Shown one piece after another: positions 1 to 9,154 of a DNA stretch of 64,000 bases. How positions within the stretch are numbered: position 1 is the first letter of the stretch; the number at the start of each line of letters is the position of its first letter. The notes beneath the pieces are model-generated. The model saw nothing but the letters and a program-made list of their open reading frames with translations, made no database searches and was not told where the DNA came from. A program made the position numbers and the translations under genes. Source of the DNA: Limnephilus marmoratus (lineage: Eukaryota > Arthropoda > Insecta > Trichoptera > Limnephilidae); the NCBI GenBank assembly GCA_917880885.1, contig OU862918.1:28357988-28421987 (forward strand), written 5' to 3'.

Positions 1-116
1 ACGGGTTATTTTTGGAATTAGTTCGTATTGGATCTATAAAATGGTCACCAACTGGGCGAAGCCGAACCAAAAGTCGCCCTCAGGGCCAAGCAGTAAAATC
101 TTCGGAGCGGGTTTTT
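1..116 (+). repeat. Dispersed repeat, partner of 44044-44167
   Basis: This segment matches 44044-44167 in the same orientation. Both contain ATAAAATGGTCACCAAC, then CTGGGCGAAGCC and a run ending in GGAGC(G/A)GGTTTT, with scattered differences and a short indel. It is cut by the window edge. No coding content is visible and the element class is unknown. Confidence 0.6.
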
Positions 117-143
117 TAGTACATTGTTTTTTTATACTCTGTA

Positions 144-208
144 CAGGCAGAAAATATACAGGACCATGCACCCCTGGGAGGTCACCTGAGATTAACACTA
201 TCTATTAT
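144..208 (+). repeat. Short dispersed repeat, partner of 23478-23545
   Basis: Both sites share CAG(G/T)CAGAAAATATACAGG, then CCTGGGAGGTCA and GAGATTAACACT, in the same orientation. The second site lies upstream of the other, inverted, L2-like LINE fragment (23873-24055), so this may be older material carried with that LINE family or a separate insertion. Confidence 0.5.
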
Positions 209-212
209 GCTG

Positions 213-1100
213 GATGGTGTTTAAATCTATCAATGAAATGGCTCCTCCCTATATCTCTGAACTATGCATTCCGGAAAATATTGGTCTAAGGCAGTCAACT
301 CTTAGATCAGCGACATCTTCTGCAATTGGAAGGTTGAAAGAACCTAGGCGAAATCCGAACACTAAGTTTGGTGATCGTGCATTCGCAGTATCCGGCCCTG
401 AAGCTTGGAATAAACTTCCTATGGAATTGAGATGCATAACCAACTCAGCGGAATTTAGATCCAAACTGAAAACTCACTTTTTCCGATACTCCTTTCCATA
501 AATTCATCATTCTATTTAAACTCTGCAATTTTTAATAGTTTTTTTTTCTATCTTTTCTCTTGTTTATAGTTAACTCAATCTGTTTAATGTAATTTGTTAA
601 TTGTGATACCTCAATCTGTTTACTGTTGAGGGATGAATCACCTTAATGCAGTAAAGATCGAATATTAAATTTATTAATTTATTTAAAATATCTATACCTT
701 CCCGTAAATCCAGTTAACCTTCATTATACTTTTTGCACCCGTGTTCTCGAATTGTAATATTATGTAAAAACTTCCTACTTCTTCTGGCGCTAATCTTAGT
801 TGTAAATATGTGTGTTAATAAGTCACCAGTTTTAGGTTAGAATCTATATGTCTTAGTCATAAGTCACTAGCTATAAGTCTTAGATGTAAGTCACTAGTTA
901 TAAATGTAAATCTTAGTTGTAAGCCAGTAATATAAGTAGCTATAAGTCTTAGATGTAAGTCACTAGTTGTAATTGTAAATCTTAGTTATAAGCCAGTAAT
1001 ATTAATTCTTTTATATATTTATTTGTACAGCGCCCTTGAGGTGATTTTCCACGAAAACGGCGCTATATAAATTAGCCAATTATTATTATTATTATTATTG
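213..1100 (+). pseudogene. 5'-truncated L2/CR1-like LINE: RT-ORF C-terminus plus 3' UTR
   Basis: The frame at 214-501 encodes about 95 residues of the kind found at the end of L2/CR1-clade LINE polyproteins. A basic stretch is followed by FGDRAF, GPEAWNKLP, MELR and a final KLKTHFF, the usual WN-LP...F(K)..LK ending. The reverse-transcriptase catalytic core is absent, so the copy is 5'-truncated and inactive. After the TAA at 499-501 comes about 600 bp of A+T-rich 3' UTR with an internal tandem repeat, then GCGCCCTTGAGGTGATTTTC and a terminal (ATT)n run near 1079-1100. Short ATT-type tails instead of poly(A) are typical of L2/CR1 elements. A second copy is at 23873-24055 (minus), and orphan tails lie at 13463, 16679, 23281 and 54298. 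Clade assignment is inference from motifs. Confidence 0.7.
847..1006 (+). repeat. Tandem repeat inside the L2-like 3' UTR
   Basis: A block containing CTATAAGTCTTAGATGTAAG, CACTAGTT, TAAATCTTAGTT and AAGCCAGTAATAT occurs twice in a row with few differences, after a partial copy. It lies wholly within the LINE 3' UTR. Confidence 0.7.
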
Positions 1101-1625
1101 TTTATTTAGAGAAATTTATGAAATACAAAAATGACTTCATAGTTGTGATATTAACTATTCTACATTGTTATAAATATTCCAAATTGATATAAAAGCAAGG
1201 TATTGGGTTTGTAATTTTGTTAAAATATTATTACAATTTTTCATCGTGAAGCTGAATGCTGTACATTTATACAATCAAGACCGCTATACAGAAATCCCAA
1301 GGTCCTTTTTTTTCAATTTTTCTTATTATTCCTTTCGGCTGGTTTTGAGTGGATGAGAATTATTCACAATTGCGATTTTTTTTCTACACAAGTCCAGCCA
1401 CATCAGCTGCTTCAGCACCCTGCACATTGCACAATGTCAGAACAACACACACAACTCAAACATGTTTAAACAAGTACCGCATCAAAAATATTTTAATAAG
1501 TGGTTTATAAGAATAAAGTTTGAAAATGGTGTCCCAAAAGACTTAAGACACATGTACTGTGTAGCTACTGTGTAGCTACTGAGTTTTCTACCAGTTTGTA
1601 GCGTACTATATTAATTTATATTTAA
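1101..1625. other. No recognisable feature
   Basis: This is A+T-rich single-copy-looking DNA with short stop-filled frames. A 13-bp near-repeat (GTGTAGCTACTGT) occurs at about 1559-1581. I see no gene, terminal repeat or RNA motif. Confidence 0.5.
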
Positions 1626-1635
1626 TTGTTTCGTT

Positions 1636-2470
1636 TCGTTTCGTGTTTTGCTTTGCTTTGCTTTGCTTTGCTTTGCTTTGCTTTGCTTTGCTTTGCTTTG
1701 CTTTGCTTTGCTTTGCTTTGCTTTGCTTTGCTTTGCTTTGCTTTGCTTTGCTTTGCTTTGCTTTGCTTTGCTTTGCTTTGCTTTGCTTTGCTTTGCTTTG
1801 CTTTGCTTTGCTTTGCTTTGCTTTGCTTTGCTTTGCTTTGCTTTGCTTTGCTTTGCTTTGCTTTGCTTTGCTTTGCTTTGCTTTGCTTTGCTTTGCTTTG
1901 CTTTGCTTTGCTTTGCTTTGCTTTGCTTTGCTTTGCTTTGCTTTGCTTTGCTTTGCTTTGCTTTGCTTTGCTTTGCTTTGCTTTGCTTTGCTTTGCTTTG
2001 CTTTGCTTTGCTTTGCTTTGCTTTGCTTTGCTTTGCTTTGCTTTGCTTTGCTTTGTTTTGTTTTGTTTTGTTTTGTTTTGTTTTGTTTTGTTTTGTTTTG
2101 TTTTGTTTTGTTTTGTTTTGTTTTGTTTTGTTTTGTTTTGTTTTGTTTTGTTTTGTTTTGTTTTGTTTTGTTTTGTTTTGTTTTGTTTTGTTTTGTTTTG
2201 TTTTGTTTTGTTTTGTTTTGTTTTGTTTTGTTTTGTTTTGTTTTGTTTTGTTTTGTTTTGTTTTGTTTTGTTTTGTTTTGTTTTGTTTTGTTTTGTTTTG
2301 TTTTGTTTTGTTTTGTTTTGTTTTGTTTTGTTTTGTTTTGTTTTGTTTTGTTTTGTTTTGTTTTGTTTTGTTTTGTTTTGTTTTGTTTTGTTTTGTTTTG
2401 TTTTGTTTTGTTTTGTTTTGTTTTGTTTTGTTTTGTTTTGTTTTGTTTTGTTTTGTTTTGTTTTGTTTTG
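1636..2470 (+). repeat. Two-block pentanucleotide array, (CTTTG)81 then (TTTTG)83
   Basis: A few TTTCG units seed the array. From 1651 to 2055 there are 81 uninterrupted CTTTG units, and from 2056 to 2470 there are 83 uninterrupted TTTTG units, with one sharp switch between blocks. It ends in degenerate T-rich sequence. Because the pentamer has no stop in any forward frame, it opens frames of about 300 codons made only of Phe, Cys, Leu, Ala and Val. These are artefacts, not genes. The absence of interruptions implies recent expansion, or an assembly-limited length. Confidence 0.98.
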
Positions 2471-2544
2471 TTTGTATTGTTTTTTGTTTGTTTTTTTTTT
2501 GTTTTCCTTATTTTAAGAATTTACATATTTTGAAAATCATAACA

Positions 2545-2592
2545 ATAATGTGGGAACCCACTAAGGCGCAGCCTGTGTGTGGGTAATATAGT
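2545..2592 (+). repeat. Short dispersed repeat, inverted partner near 19890-19935
   Basis: The core ACCCACTAAGGC followed by GTGTGGGTAAT recurs in reverse complement at about 19893-19925. The ends ACCCAC/GTGGGT can pair as a small hairpin. The class is unknown. Confidence 0.45.
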
Positions 2593-2841
2593 TTAATACG
2601 TTTTATTTTAGTACCTAGAAAAAAAAACACACAGTGGTAGGTATATAAAGTAAAAACATAATTACAATTTGTTTAAACAGTTTGTACAAAAAGTGTATAC
2701 AATAGTGTACGGGTAAATATTAGTATAGTGTAATAATAGATATACACTACAGTGTAAAGTTCGTTAGAAACATAAAGTGATACAAGATAAAATAGTCTAT
2801 AAAAGATAAAATAGTCTATATTGTTTGTCTATTTTCATTTT

Positions 2842-2912
2842 TGTCAATTTTAATTTTATTCTGACGAAGAAACCAATGGTTTCGAAACATGTTGATAATT
2901 TTAATTTAACCA
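2842..2912 (+). ncRNA. Hammerhead-ribozyme-like motif, possibly Penelope-type retroelement relic
   Basis: CTGACGA (2861-2867) is followed by a perfect 6-bp hairpin, GAAACC/GGTTTC with an AAT loop, then GAAA (2884-2887), then C-AT-GTT. This order equals the hammerhead core: CUGANGA, stem II, GAAA, minimal stem III, cleavage triplet (here GUU). The flanks can form a stem I: sequence before CTGA ends AATTTTATT and sequence after GTT begins GATAATTTTAATT, giving about five pairs, a 2x2 internal loop and four more pairs. One extra A sits between CTGACGA and stem II, which departs from the consensus. Hammerheads of this minimal form are known from Penelope-like elements. No RT or GIY-YIG ORF is present here, so the host element is inferred. 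A similar motif is at 56084-56145 (minus). Confidence 0.45.
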
Positions 2913-2950
2913 CTTTGATAGAACCACACTGATTAGAGACCATAATTCAC

Positions 2951-3112
2951 AATGGAAATGTTGCTTGAAATAAATTTAGCCGTGTTCAGTGATCACTGTG
3001 ATCAGATCAGAAGAGCCGGATAAATCCAAAATTTCCCGATCCTTTCAGCCTCACAACATACAGTCATCGGGGATGCCATAGATCCACTGGCTCATTGAAT
3101 TTAGGATATTAC
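2951..3112 (+). repeat. SINE-B, 3' half (degraded)
   Basis: It contains the SINE-B mid-section (GTTGCTTGAAAT...TTTAGCCGTGTT...GATCAGATC) and its 3' block (CAGCCTCACAACATAC, CGGGGATGCCATAG, CACTGGCTC). It lacks the tRNA-like head and the CACATAAAAA tail, so it is truncated at both ends. Compare the full copy at 50945-51353. Confidence 0.7.
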
Positions 3113-3146
3113 ATATTATCCCCACCATCAACCAAATACTTGTATG

Positions 3147-3712
3147 TAGCAGATTTTTAATTTCCATTTTTTGATTTCTAAATTATTAGATTCCATGTTT
3201 AGATTTCTAAATGATTGCTTTTCTGTGTTTTGATTTCTAAATTATCAGATTTACATTTTTGATGTCTAGATTATTAGAATCCATGTTTTGATTTCTAAAT
3301 TTTTAGATTAAGATAATTAGGGGCCATCCATGAATTACGTCACACGAATTTCATTTTGACCCCCCCCATGACCCTGTCACACATCGTCACATTAGTGAGA
3401 CCCCCTCCCTCCCAGTGTGACGTCACATATTTTGCAATTTTTCGTTTACATTTAAGTTTTGCGTTTTAATAATTTAGATTTTTACATGTGACATCACACA
3501 GCTGATGACCCCCCATACCCCTTGTCACACAAGGTCCCCCCCTTAAGGTGTGACGTAATTTATGGATGGCCCCTTTTTAGATTTACAGAATTATTAGATT
3601 TCCATGATTTGATTTCTAAATTATTAGATGTCTATGTTTTGATTTCTAATTAATTAAATTTCCATGATTTGATTTCTAAAATACTAAAAATTCGTGTTTT
3701 GATTTATAAATT
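3147..3712 (+). repeat. Degenerate ~30-bp minisatellite, split by a MITE
   Basis: Diverged units of the form ATTTCCATGTTTTGATTTC then TAAATTATTAG recur at roughly 30-bp spacing from 3147 to 3319 and again from 3577 to 3712. The C-rich MITE at 3320-3573 interrupts it. The flanks read as one array if the MITE is removed. Confidence 0.75.
3320..3573. mobile_element. C-rich MITE with GGGGCCATCCAT terminal inverted repeats
   Basis: The left end reads GGGGCCATCCATGAATTACG then TCACAC. The right end is its reverse complement with one difference, about 27 bp of terminal inverted repeat. Subterminal regions carry C-runs (near 3360 and 3535) and several TGACGTCAC/GTCACA words. No ORF is present, so it is non-autonomous. 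The target duplication is not clear. A related-looking element with GGGCCATTCATTT ends is at 36590-36853. The superfamily is uncertain. Confidence 0.8.
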
Positions 3713-4086
3713 ATTATTCACAAAGTTCCATAAAATAAATATCTTTCATTTGCCAGCTACCTGAGAAACTAAACTGAATTGTATTATTTACTGTTATCAA
3801 CTTTAATTTGTAGAACTCCATTTTAATCAAAAGTTTTAATTTAATGCTGTTTCATGAAAGTAGGTTTTATTATTCAATTTAAAGTAACAGTTTATTTATA
3901 AACAAGTTATGTGTAATTATCATTAAGGGTGACAGCTGTTTCGCCCTCCGAAGGCATTATTAAATTGTGGTGAAGTCATTTATAAACGATGATGAAAATC
4001 TTTTAACAAATTGCTTTAATTTTTTAAAGCGACATATTCCTATAAAACACGACAAATCTGTCAATATTATTTGATAACCTCTTAAT

Positions 4087-4463
4087 TCAATTTGCTAGGT
4101 TGGTATGGGTACCGCCGGCTCGGAAACCATTTATTGGTAAACCAACACCTCTCCCAAAGGTCACCCCAAGTTGTTTGCTACGTTTGGTGGCTTGGCGGTG
4201 GTTGCGTCTGCTGACCAACTGCGTGGCAGGTCGGTTCAGTAGATGGTTGAGGGAGACCTTTTGACCTATTGGAACATCGCCTTGCACCTCAGTGGGGGGG
4301 ATAGTTTCGCAGTTTCAGCAATAGTCCGTCACTCCTGGACACACCTTCGCGAACTTCCTCTCCTCTCATTCCTAAAAAATATCCAGCACACAGCATCCCC
4401 TAATATGACATGGGCCCTGAGGGGAATTACTTTCCTCAGGGCCTCCTGTGTGGCGTTGGCTTA
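4087..4463 (+). mobile_element. SINE-A, long form, worn
   Basis: The copy reads from a head near GGTATGGGTACCGCCG through ACCAACACCTCTCCCA, GGTCACCCCAAG, GCTACGTTTGG, the long-form block (TGCGTCTG...GGTTGAGGGAGACCTTT) and the 3' module CACACAGCATCCCC...GGCCCTGAGGGG...CCTCAGGGCC. The final GTGTGGAG and poly(A) are eroded (GTGTGGCGTTGGCTTAATT). Frames crossing it are not genes. Confidence 0.85.
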
Positions 4464-4539
4464 ATTGTGACGAGTTAGCTGGCAAAGAATAGAACGCGCG
4501 ACAAACTAACTAATCATAGAGCAAATCTCAGATACAAAA

Positions 4540-5062
4540 TATTCTCCGACAAAATATCCTACGGACAAAACATCCCACAACCTAACCTAACCTAGCAAAA
4601 AATGGGACAAAAATAATACAAACGTCCCGTAAAGACAATAAATTATTGTTAAAAAATAGTAAAATGGGGTTAAAATAATACAGATAACAATCTAAAATGT
4701 TAAAAAATAGTAAAATGGGACAAAAATAATACAGATAACAATCTAAAATGTTAAAAAATAGTAAAATGGGACAAAAATAATACAGATAACAATCTAAAAT
4801 GTTAAAAAATAGTAAAATGGGACAAAAATAATACAGATAACATTAATTTACTGTCTTTACAGGTAGTCTTTTTGTCTGAACTATTTTTAACTAATTTTTT
4901 TGTTAGATTAGGTTAGGTTAGGTTTTAGTAGATATTTTGTAAAACTGGAACTATTTTTAACTAATTTTTTTGTTAGATTAGGTTAGGTTAGGTTTTAGTA
5001 GATATTTTGTAGGGGTATGTTTTGTCCGTAGGATATTTTAGGGGGGATATTTAGTCTGTAAT
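4540..5062. mobile_element. Inverted-repeat element with internal tandem repeats and TTAGG runs
   Basis: ATATCCTACGGACAAAACAT (about 4554) recurs in reverse complement at about 5017-5036, so the interval is bounded by inverted repeats. Inside lie four 51-bp units (4648, 4699, 4750, 4801) and two 70-bp units (4878-5010) that each carry TTAGATTAGGTTAGGTTAGG. The left arm carries the complement AACCTAACCTAACC. The repeated words ACAAAATATCCTAC and GTAGATATTTTGT resemble the subterminal motif of MITE-G. No coding capacity is visible. Confidence 0.65.
4648..4851 (+). repeat. 51-bp tandem repeat, four copies
   Basis: Units start at 4648, 4699, 4750 and 4801, each beginning GTTAAAAAATAGTAAAATGG. 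The first has a small difference (GGGGTTAAAAT instead of GGGACAAAAAT). The last is cut after ATACAGATAAC. Confidence 0.9.
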
Positions 5063-5518
5063 ATTTTGTCGCGGGATGAAAAGTCGCGGAACCCAATTTG
5101 GTAGCTGGTGTGGGGAGGGTCGTTAAAACAAAGACGTTGTTTACAACCAAATGCAAAATACACAAACGCGTCCAGCATGAAAAAATGTAAATAATCCCAC
5201 CACTCATGCCTCGAACATTCATCATCCACAACAACTTTCAAAAACATTAACAATGACGCATTCCGTCACTACTGGGCGATCAATTATTTTGAACCTACGG
5301 TATACGTAAGTTAGCAATGTTTGTAAGTAATTAAAATTTCATATACGTACAAGCACCTCTTTCATTTTCTGCGAACCTGGTTTCTGGAAATCTAGATTCG
5401 CAGACACCATTGTTTGTCCAGTAACCGGGCGCCTTGGTGCATTGCATTTTAATATGCACAGAACTGCACACAACTTTATCTTGCCATTGAGAGCTTTGGT
5501 GTGGATGCATCTTAAAAT
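5063..5518. other. No recognisable feature
   Basis: Only short overlapping frames of 60-80 codons occur, on the minus strand, without domain motifs. There is a pocket of mixed base composition at about 5340-5520 but no repeat partner in the window. Confidence 0.4.
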
Positions 5519-6521
5519 GATACACCTGCTAATAATGTACCTCAAATAAATTTAGAAAAAATAAATAGAGAAAAAATAAATTTAGAAAGAGTATCGGAAA
5601 TGCGGGATCTTGGCATAATAATGGATGAGAAACTAGACTTCACGGTTCACATTAAAAAAACTGCAAATAAGGGTATGAAAACATTGGGATTTGTTATAAG
5701 AACAATTAAAAACTTTGAATCGTTACACATCATCAAACTACTGTACACTTCCCTTGTTAGAAGCCTAATAGAATATAACTCCATAGTCTGGTCGCCCTTC
5801 TACAAAATTCATATCCATACTATTGAAAGAATACGTTTACGTTTTGTAAATTTTAAACTTAACATCCCTTTAGAGCACATAAATTACCCGTCGTTAATGA
5901 ATACTTTAAATATTCCAACATTAGAAAACCGACGAAAAATAAACGACCTAACTTTTTTATTAAAATTATTAAACTCTAAATTCGACAGTTGTGAACTCCT
6001 GCAATTAATAAATCTACATGTACCTACACGAACTAGACAAACATTGACATTTTATGGACGTACATCTCATTAGAACTATGATTTACATTCTCCAATACAA
6101 CGTTTGCATAGTCTTGGTAACAAATACTTAAACAATATGGATGTATTTGACAATAATTTGAACTTAGCAAACTTCAAACGCCATATGTGCCAACTATTTA
6201 TTTCTACCTATCCCATAAACTAATGAGAACAACAATTTTAAACATTACCTACTTTATGTCAACTACTATATTTTATGGACTATATTTTGTTTCTTATATT
6301 TTATGTTGCCTGTATTTTGTTAACGCTTATATTTTATGTAACCTAAATTTTTTATTTTCATTTTTTTTAATCCTTATATTTTATGTAACCTATATTTTGT
6401 TTTTAACAAATATTATGTTACTTGTATTGTGTATTGTATTTTGTAAACCCATTCTTTTCACTGTAATTAAAAAATGGACTGCATTCTATGTAAAAGCCCT
6501 ATGGGCGTTTAAATAAATAAA
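5519..6521 (+). pseudogene. 5'-truncated Jockey-like LINE: RT C-terminal region with one in-frame stop
   Basis: The frame runs from about 5521 through MRDLGIIMDEKLDF (5600 on), LGFVIRTIKNF, LLYTSLVRSLIEY and IVWSP. This is the post-catalytic thumb region common to Jockey-clade reverse transcriptases (DLG...LDF..H, then LY..LVR..LEY...VW). A TAG at 6071-6073 interrupts it. Beyond the stop the same frame continues as SPIQRLHSLGNKYL...FKRHM to a TAA at about 6222. The ORF is therefore broken by one nonsense codon and lacks its 5' part and catalytic motif. The 3' UTR has repeated ATATTTTATGTAACCT words and ends in AAAGCCCTATGGGCG then (AAAT)n at about 6521. A fragment of the same family lies at 63650-63740, and a related 3' UTR at 33573-33735. 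Confidence 0.8.
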
Positions 6522-6534
6522 TACTTCGATTTTC

Positions 6535-7195
6535 AACTAGCTGACCCGGCGAACTTCGTACCGCCTCAGATCAATAACTGTTGTGTTAACTTATTAGCTG
6601 AATTAAATCCAGTTTTTTTATTAAGTTAAAAATTAAACAATAAAGCATTTATAGACGCGCAACTGTCCGTGTTTTGTTTTTGTCAGTATCAGAGATGGCG
6701 TCGTGTACGGATATGTTTTTTTGTAATTTTCTTACTTTTCTACTTACTTACGGGAATTGTGTTTCATTTTCTTTATACGTGTAAGGGAGATTTATTATAA
6801 TTATTGTATTTTTCCTTTGGAGGGGTGCAGACATACGTTCACCGTTTGTCTTATTTTCGACTATTGATATTAAGTGTGTAAGAAAGAGGGACTGCATTAT
6901 ATGTTTAAGAACAAATACAAAACAATATGCGCGTTGTCATTTGACGTTTTTGAATTTTTGGAATTCACTCACTATTCAATATTACATTTATTACAATATT
7001 GCTGCAGCTCTTTCAAATGATGAGAATTCGTTTCATACAAAATGTATGCGGAAAAGAATTTTCTTCATATTTTTTTATTGTAAAATTTTCCGATGTTTTA
7101 ATAGGTATTCTGATATTCGGGGCGGAGACAAATCCAACAAATCAAAGATAATAAAAATCGATCCAGCCGATCTTTAGTTATATATGGTGTAACCA
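6535..7195 (+). mobile_element. FAM-C dispersed element, longer copy
   Basis: It opens with CTAGCTGACCCGGCGAACTT, a head related to FAM-D and FAM-F. From about 6805 it matches 31434-31912: TTTCCTTTGGAGGGGTGCAG, CATACGTTCACCGTTTGTC, CATTTGACGTTTTTGAATTT and AAAATCG.TCCAGCCG, ending near ATGGTGTAACCAACACGACT. The frame of 78 codons at 6941 lies in this repeat and is not a gene. Heads and ends of this style are widespread in insect genomes. The class (non-LTR derivative or SINE-like) is not settled by this sequence. Confidence 0.65.
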
Positions 7196-7413
7196 ACACG
7201 ACTTTTTTTTTAATTAATAATTTTTTTGGTACATATATTGGTAATTTTACAATATATACAGGCTTTTTTTATACAATAAACATTTAAAAAGTAGAAAAAA
7301 ATACAAATTAGAAGATTAACCAAAAAATCCCACATAGGCATCGCCAGTTCGTTATACACTTGTGTATTTTTAAAACAGTTAAAATTTACTCATATACATC
7401 TCTCTCTCTGGTT

Positions 7414-8130
7414 TCAATCCTGGGATTGGTTTGCAGCAATTTTCTTTAGTTTCCTCTTCCATTCTTCCCTGTCTTGTGCGGCTCTTTTGAGGTCTGCATA
7501 TGATAAGCAGCGCACGTCCACCAGCAGGTCCTCCAGGTACTCTCGGCGTGGGCGTCTCCTAGAGTTTGTCCCCTCGGTCATACCCTCCATTATGGAATGC
7601 AAGAGGCCTTCTTGTCGTATTACATGGCCGATCCATCTTGCACGCCTTTCGGACAAGGTCCTGAGCAGGTGCCTTCCTCCTTCGATTCTTTGGAGAACCT
7701 CCTCATTTGTAATGTGGTCTCTCCAGGAAATTCCTAATAGTTTTCTATAGGACCACATCTCAAAAGCCTCTAGTCTCCGTTTATCTCTTTTGGATAGGCA
7801 CCATGTTTCGCAGCCGTACATCAAGATACTCCATACATAGGTCTTGATGAGGAGTATTCTCAGCTTTAGGTCTATATTATTTGATTCAATTATTTTCGAC
7901 CTTTTATTGAAAGCAAGCCTAGCCTGGTGTATACGGCTGTCGACATCGCTCTTAGACCGACCGTCCCATGTTATTTTGCTCCCGAGATAGACAAACTCCT
8001 TGGCGTTCTTTAGTGGAACTCCTGACATCTCTATTCGCATCTGATGTTGCGTTCGGCCTACAGTCAGCAGCTTTGTTTTGTCTTTATTTATCTTCATGTT
8101 ATAGTTATTTTGGAGAGAAATTAACAAAAA
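7414..8130 (-). pseudogene. LINE reverse-transcriptase C-terminal fragment
   Basis: This is the longest convincing protein-like frame in the window, about 237 residues on the minus strand. It begins in the RT palm/thumb (MKINKDKTKLLTVG, then VPLKNAKEFVYLGSKITWDG) and runs through MYGCETWCLSKRDKRRLEAF, the typical YG.E.W......L..FEM motif, GISWRDHITNEEV, RRARWIGHVIRQ and a basic GRP-like stretch (SRRRPRREYLEDL). These motifs define the C-terminal part of endonuclease-reverse transcriptases of the non-LTR class. The YXDD catalytic box and everything upstream are missing. The frame opens at about 8130 against unrelated A+T-rich DNA, indicating 5' truncation. It reads through to its natural stop without a frameshift, so the copy is relatively young. 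No poly(A) tail is obvious after the stop. Confidence 0.85.
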
Positions 8131-8546
8131 ATAAAATTAGTGCTTACTGAATTACAATTCAAACGACATTTTAAGTTACATCAGGTCGATGTGACATTAC
8201 AGCAAGTAAGTATTTGCATCAACGGTATTTATGCAAGACTTTATAACATTTTTGTATTTGCTGCAGGAGGATATATTTTTACATTCAATTTCTGCAGTCT
8301 TACAGAGAGAATTATACATTAGGATATGGTAATTTACTTTCAATTCTTTTGTAAATGGGTACATAATGTTTTGGGTTTTTAAAAAGCTTTATTCTTTCTT
8401 TCTCAGCCAAATGATTATAATCTTGAGAAATTAAAAAAAAAAACCGACAAAAATTCTACCGACTAAGAATATAATGAAACTATAAAATCTTGGTGTATCG
8501 CTTATTCCTTCTTACAGTTCTTTTCAACCCCATATATTCCCAATAT
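8131..8546. other. No recognisable feature
   Basis: A+T-rich DNA with short frames only. There is no repeat partner that I can find in the window. Confidence 0.4.
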
Positions 8547-8785
8547 TGGGTATTTAGCATGGTCGATCGATATTGGTTTTGTCGATAATATCGTAACTTG
8601 TCATCGCTTCCGAGCACGACTGCAGGCAGCTAACGAACAAACAACAGTTCACAACGACTAAGTGTTCCTAATTCGTTTGACGTGAAATGTTGTTTGTTCG
8701 TTGGCGATTTGTTGTCATGTTCGGGAACGATGACAAGTTACGAATCGATAAATATTTTATCGGTCGACCGTGCTTGGTACCCAGG
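8547..8785. mobile_element. Foldback element (~100-bp arms)
   Basis: The left arm (8547-8645) and right arm (8687-8785) are inverted copies. The inner 50 bp match well (TAACTTGTCATCGCTTCCG...ACGAACAAACAACA against TGTTGTTTGTTCGT...CGATGACAAGTTA). The outer part is looser and rich in ATCGAT. The spacer is about 40 bp. No ORF is present. A transcript would fold into a long hairpin. Frames across it are incidental. Confidence 0.8.
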
Positions 8786-9150
8786 TCTGGTTTCGAACAG
8801 TTGGGACTCTTGTATGGTCTTTGCATTACAAATATAGCATAAATAACTAACAATTTACTAAAAACCTAATATATCAAAAAATATCAATTGTGCCCATAAA
8901 AATACAAGCATTTCATTTCTTCAAAGTCACATTGGTTTTTTAATGAAAGAAGCAAGTGTCAAGTCTCGAGTTTCAAGTCTCAAGGTTAGATTTTCTCCTG
9001 TTTTTTCAATAAATGTCTGAACAGCTTTTAAAAAAAAGTCACGATAGATGTACAAAAAGTCCCACAAATTAAACTTGAAATGACTAAAAAGTATATTTTA
9101 AAGTCTAGTTGAAGATAAGTTATCTTATTTTGAGTAACTTTTTAATCTTT
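8786..9150. other. No recognisable feature
   Basis: A short self-similar run at about 8955-8985 repeats CAAGTCTCGAGTTTCAAGTC. Otherwise A+T-rich, with no gene or mobile-element end visible. Confidence 0.4.
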
Positions 9151-9154
9151 ACAT

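Noticed and set aside
249..464. 71-codon minus-strand frame
   Set aside because: Antisense shadow of the L2-like C-terminal ORF at 214-501.
1626..2586. Three overlapping plus-strand frames of about 300 codons
   Set aside because: They are pure pentamer microsatellite read in three frames, made of Phe/Cys/Leu/Ala/Val only. No gene.
4905..5005. TTAGG runs as a telomere or telomere boundary
   Set aside because: Only three units each, inside a dispersed inverted-repeat element, with ordinary repeats on both sides.
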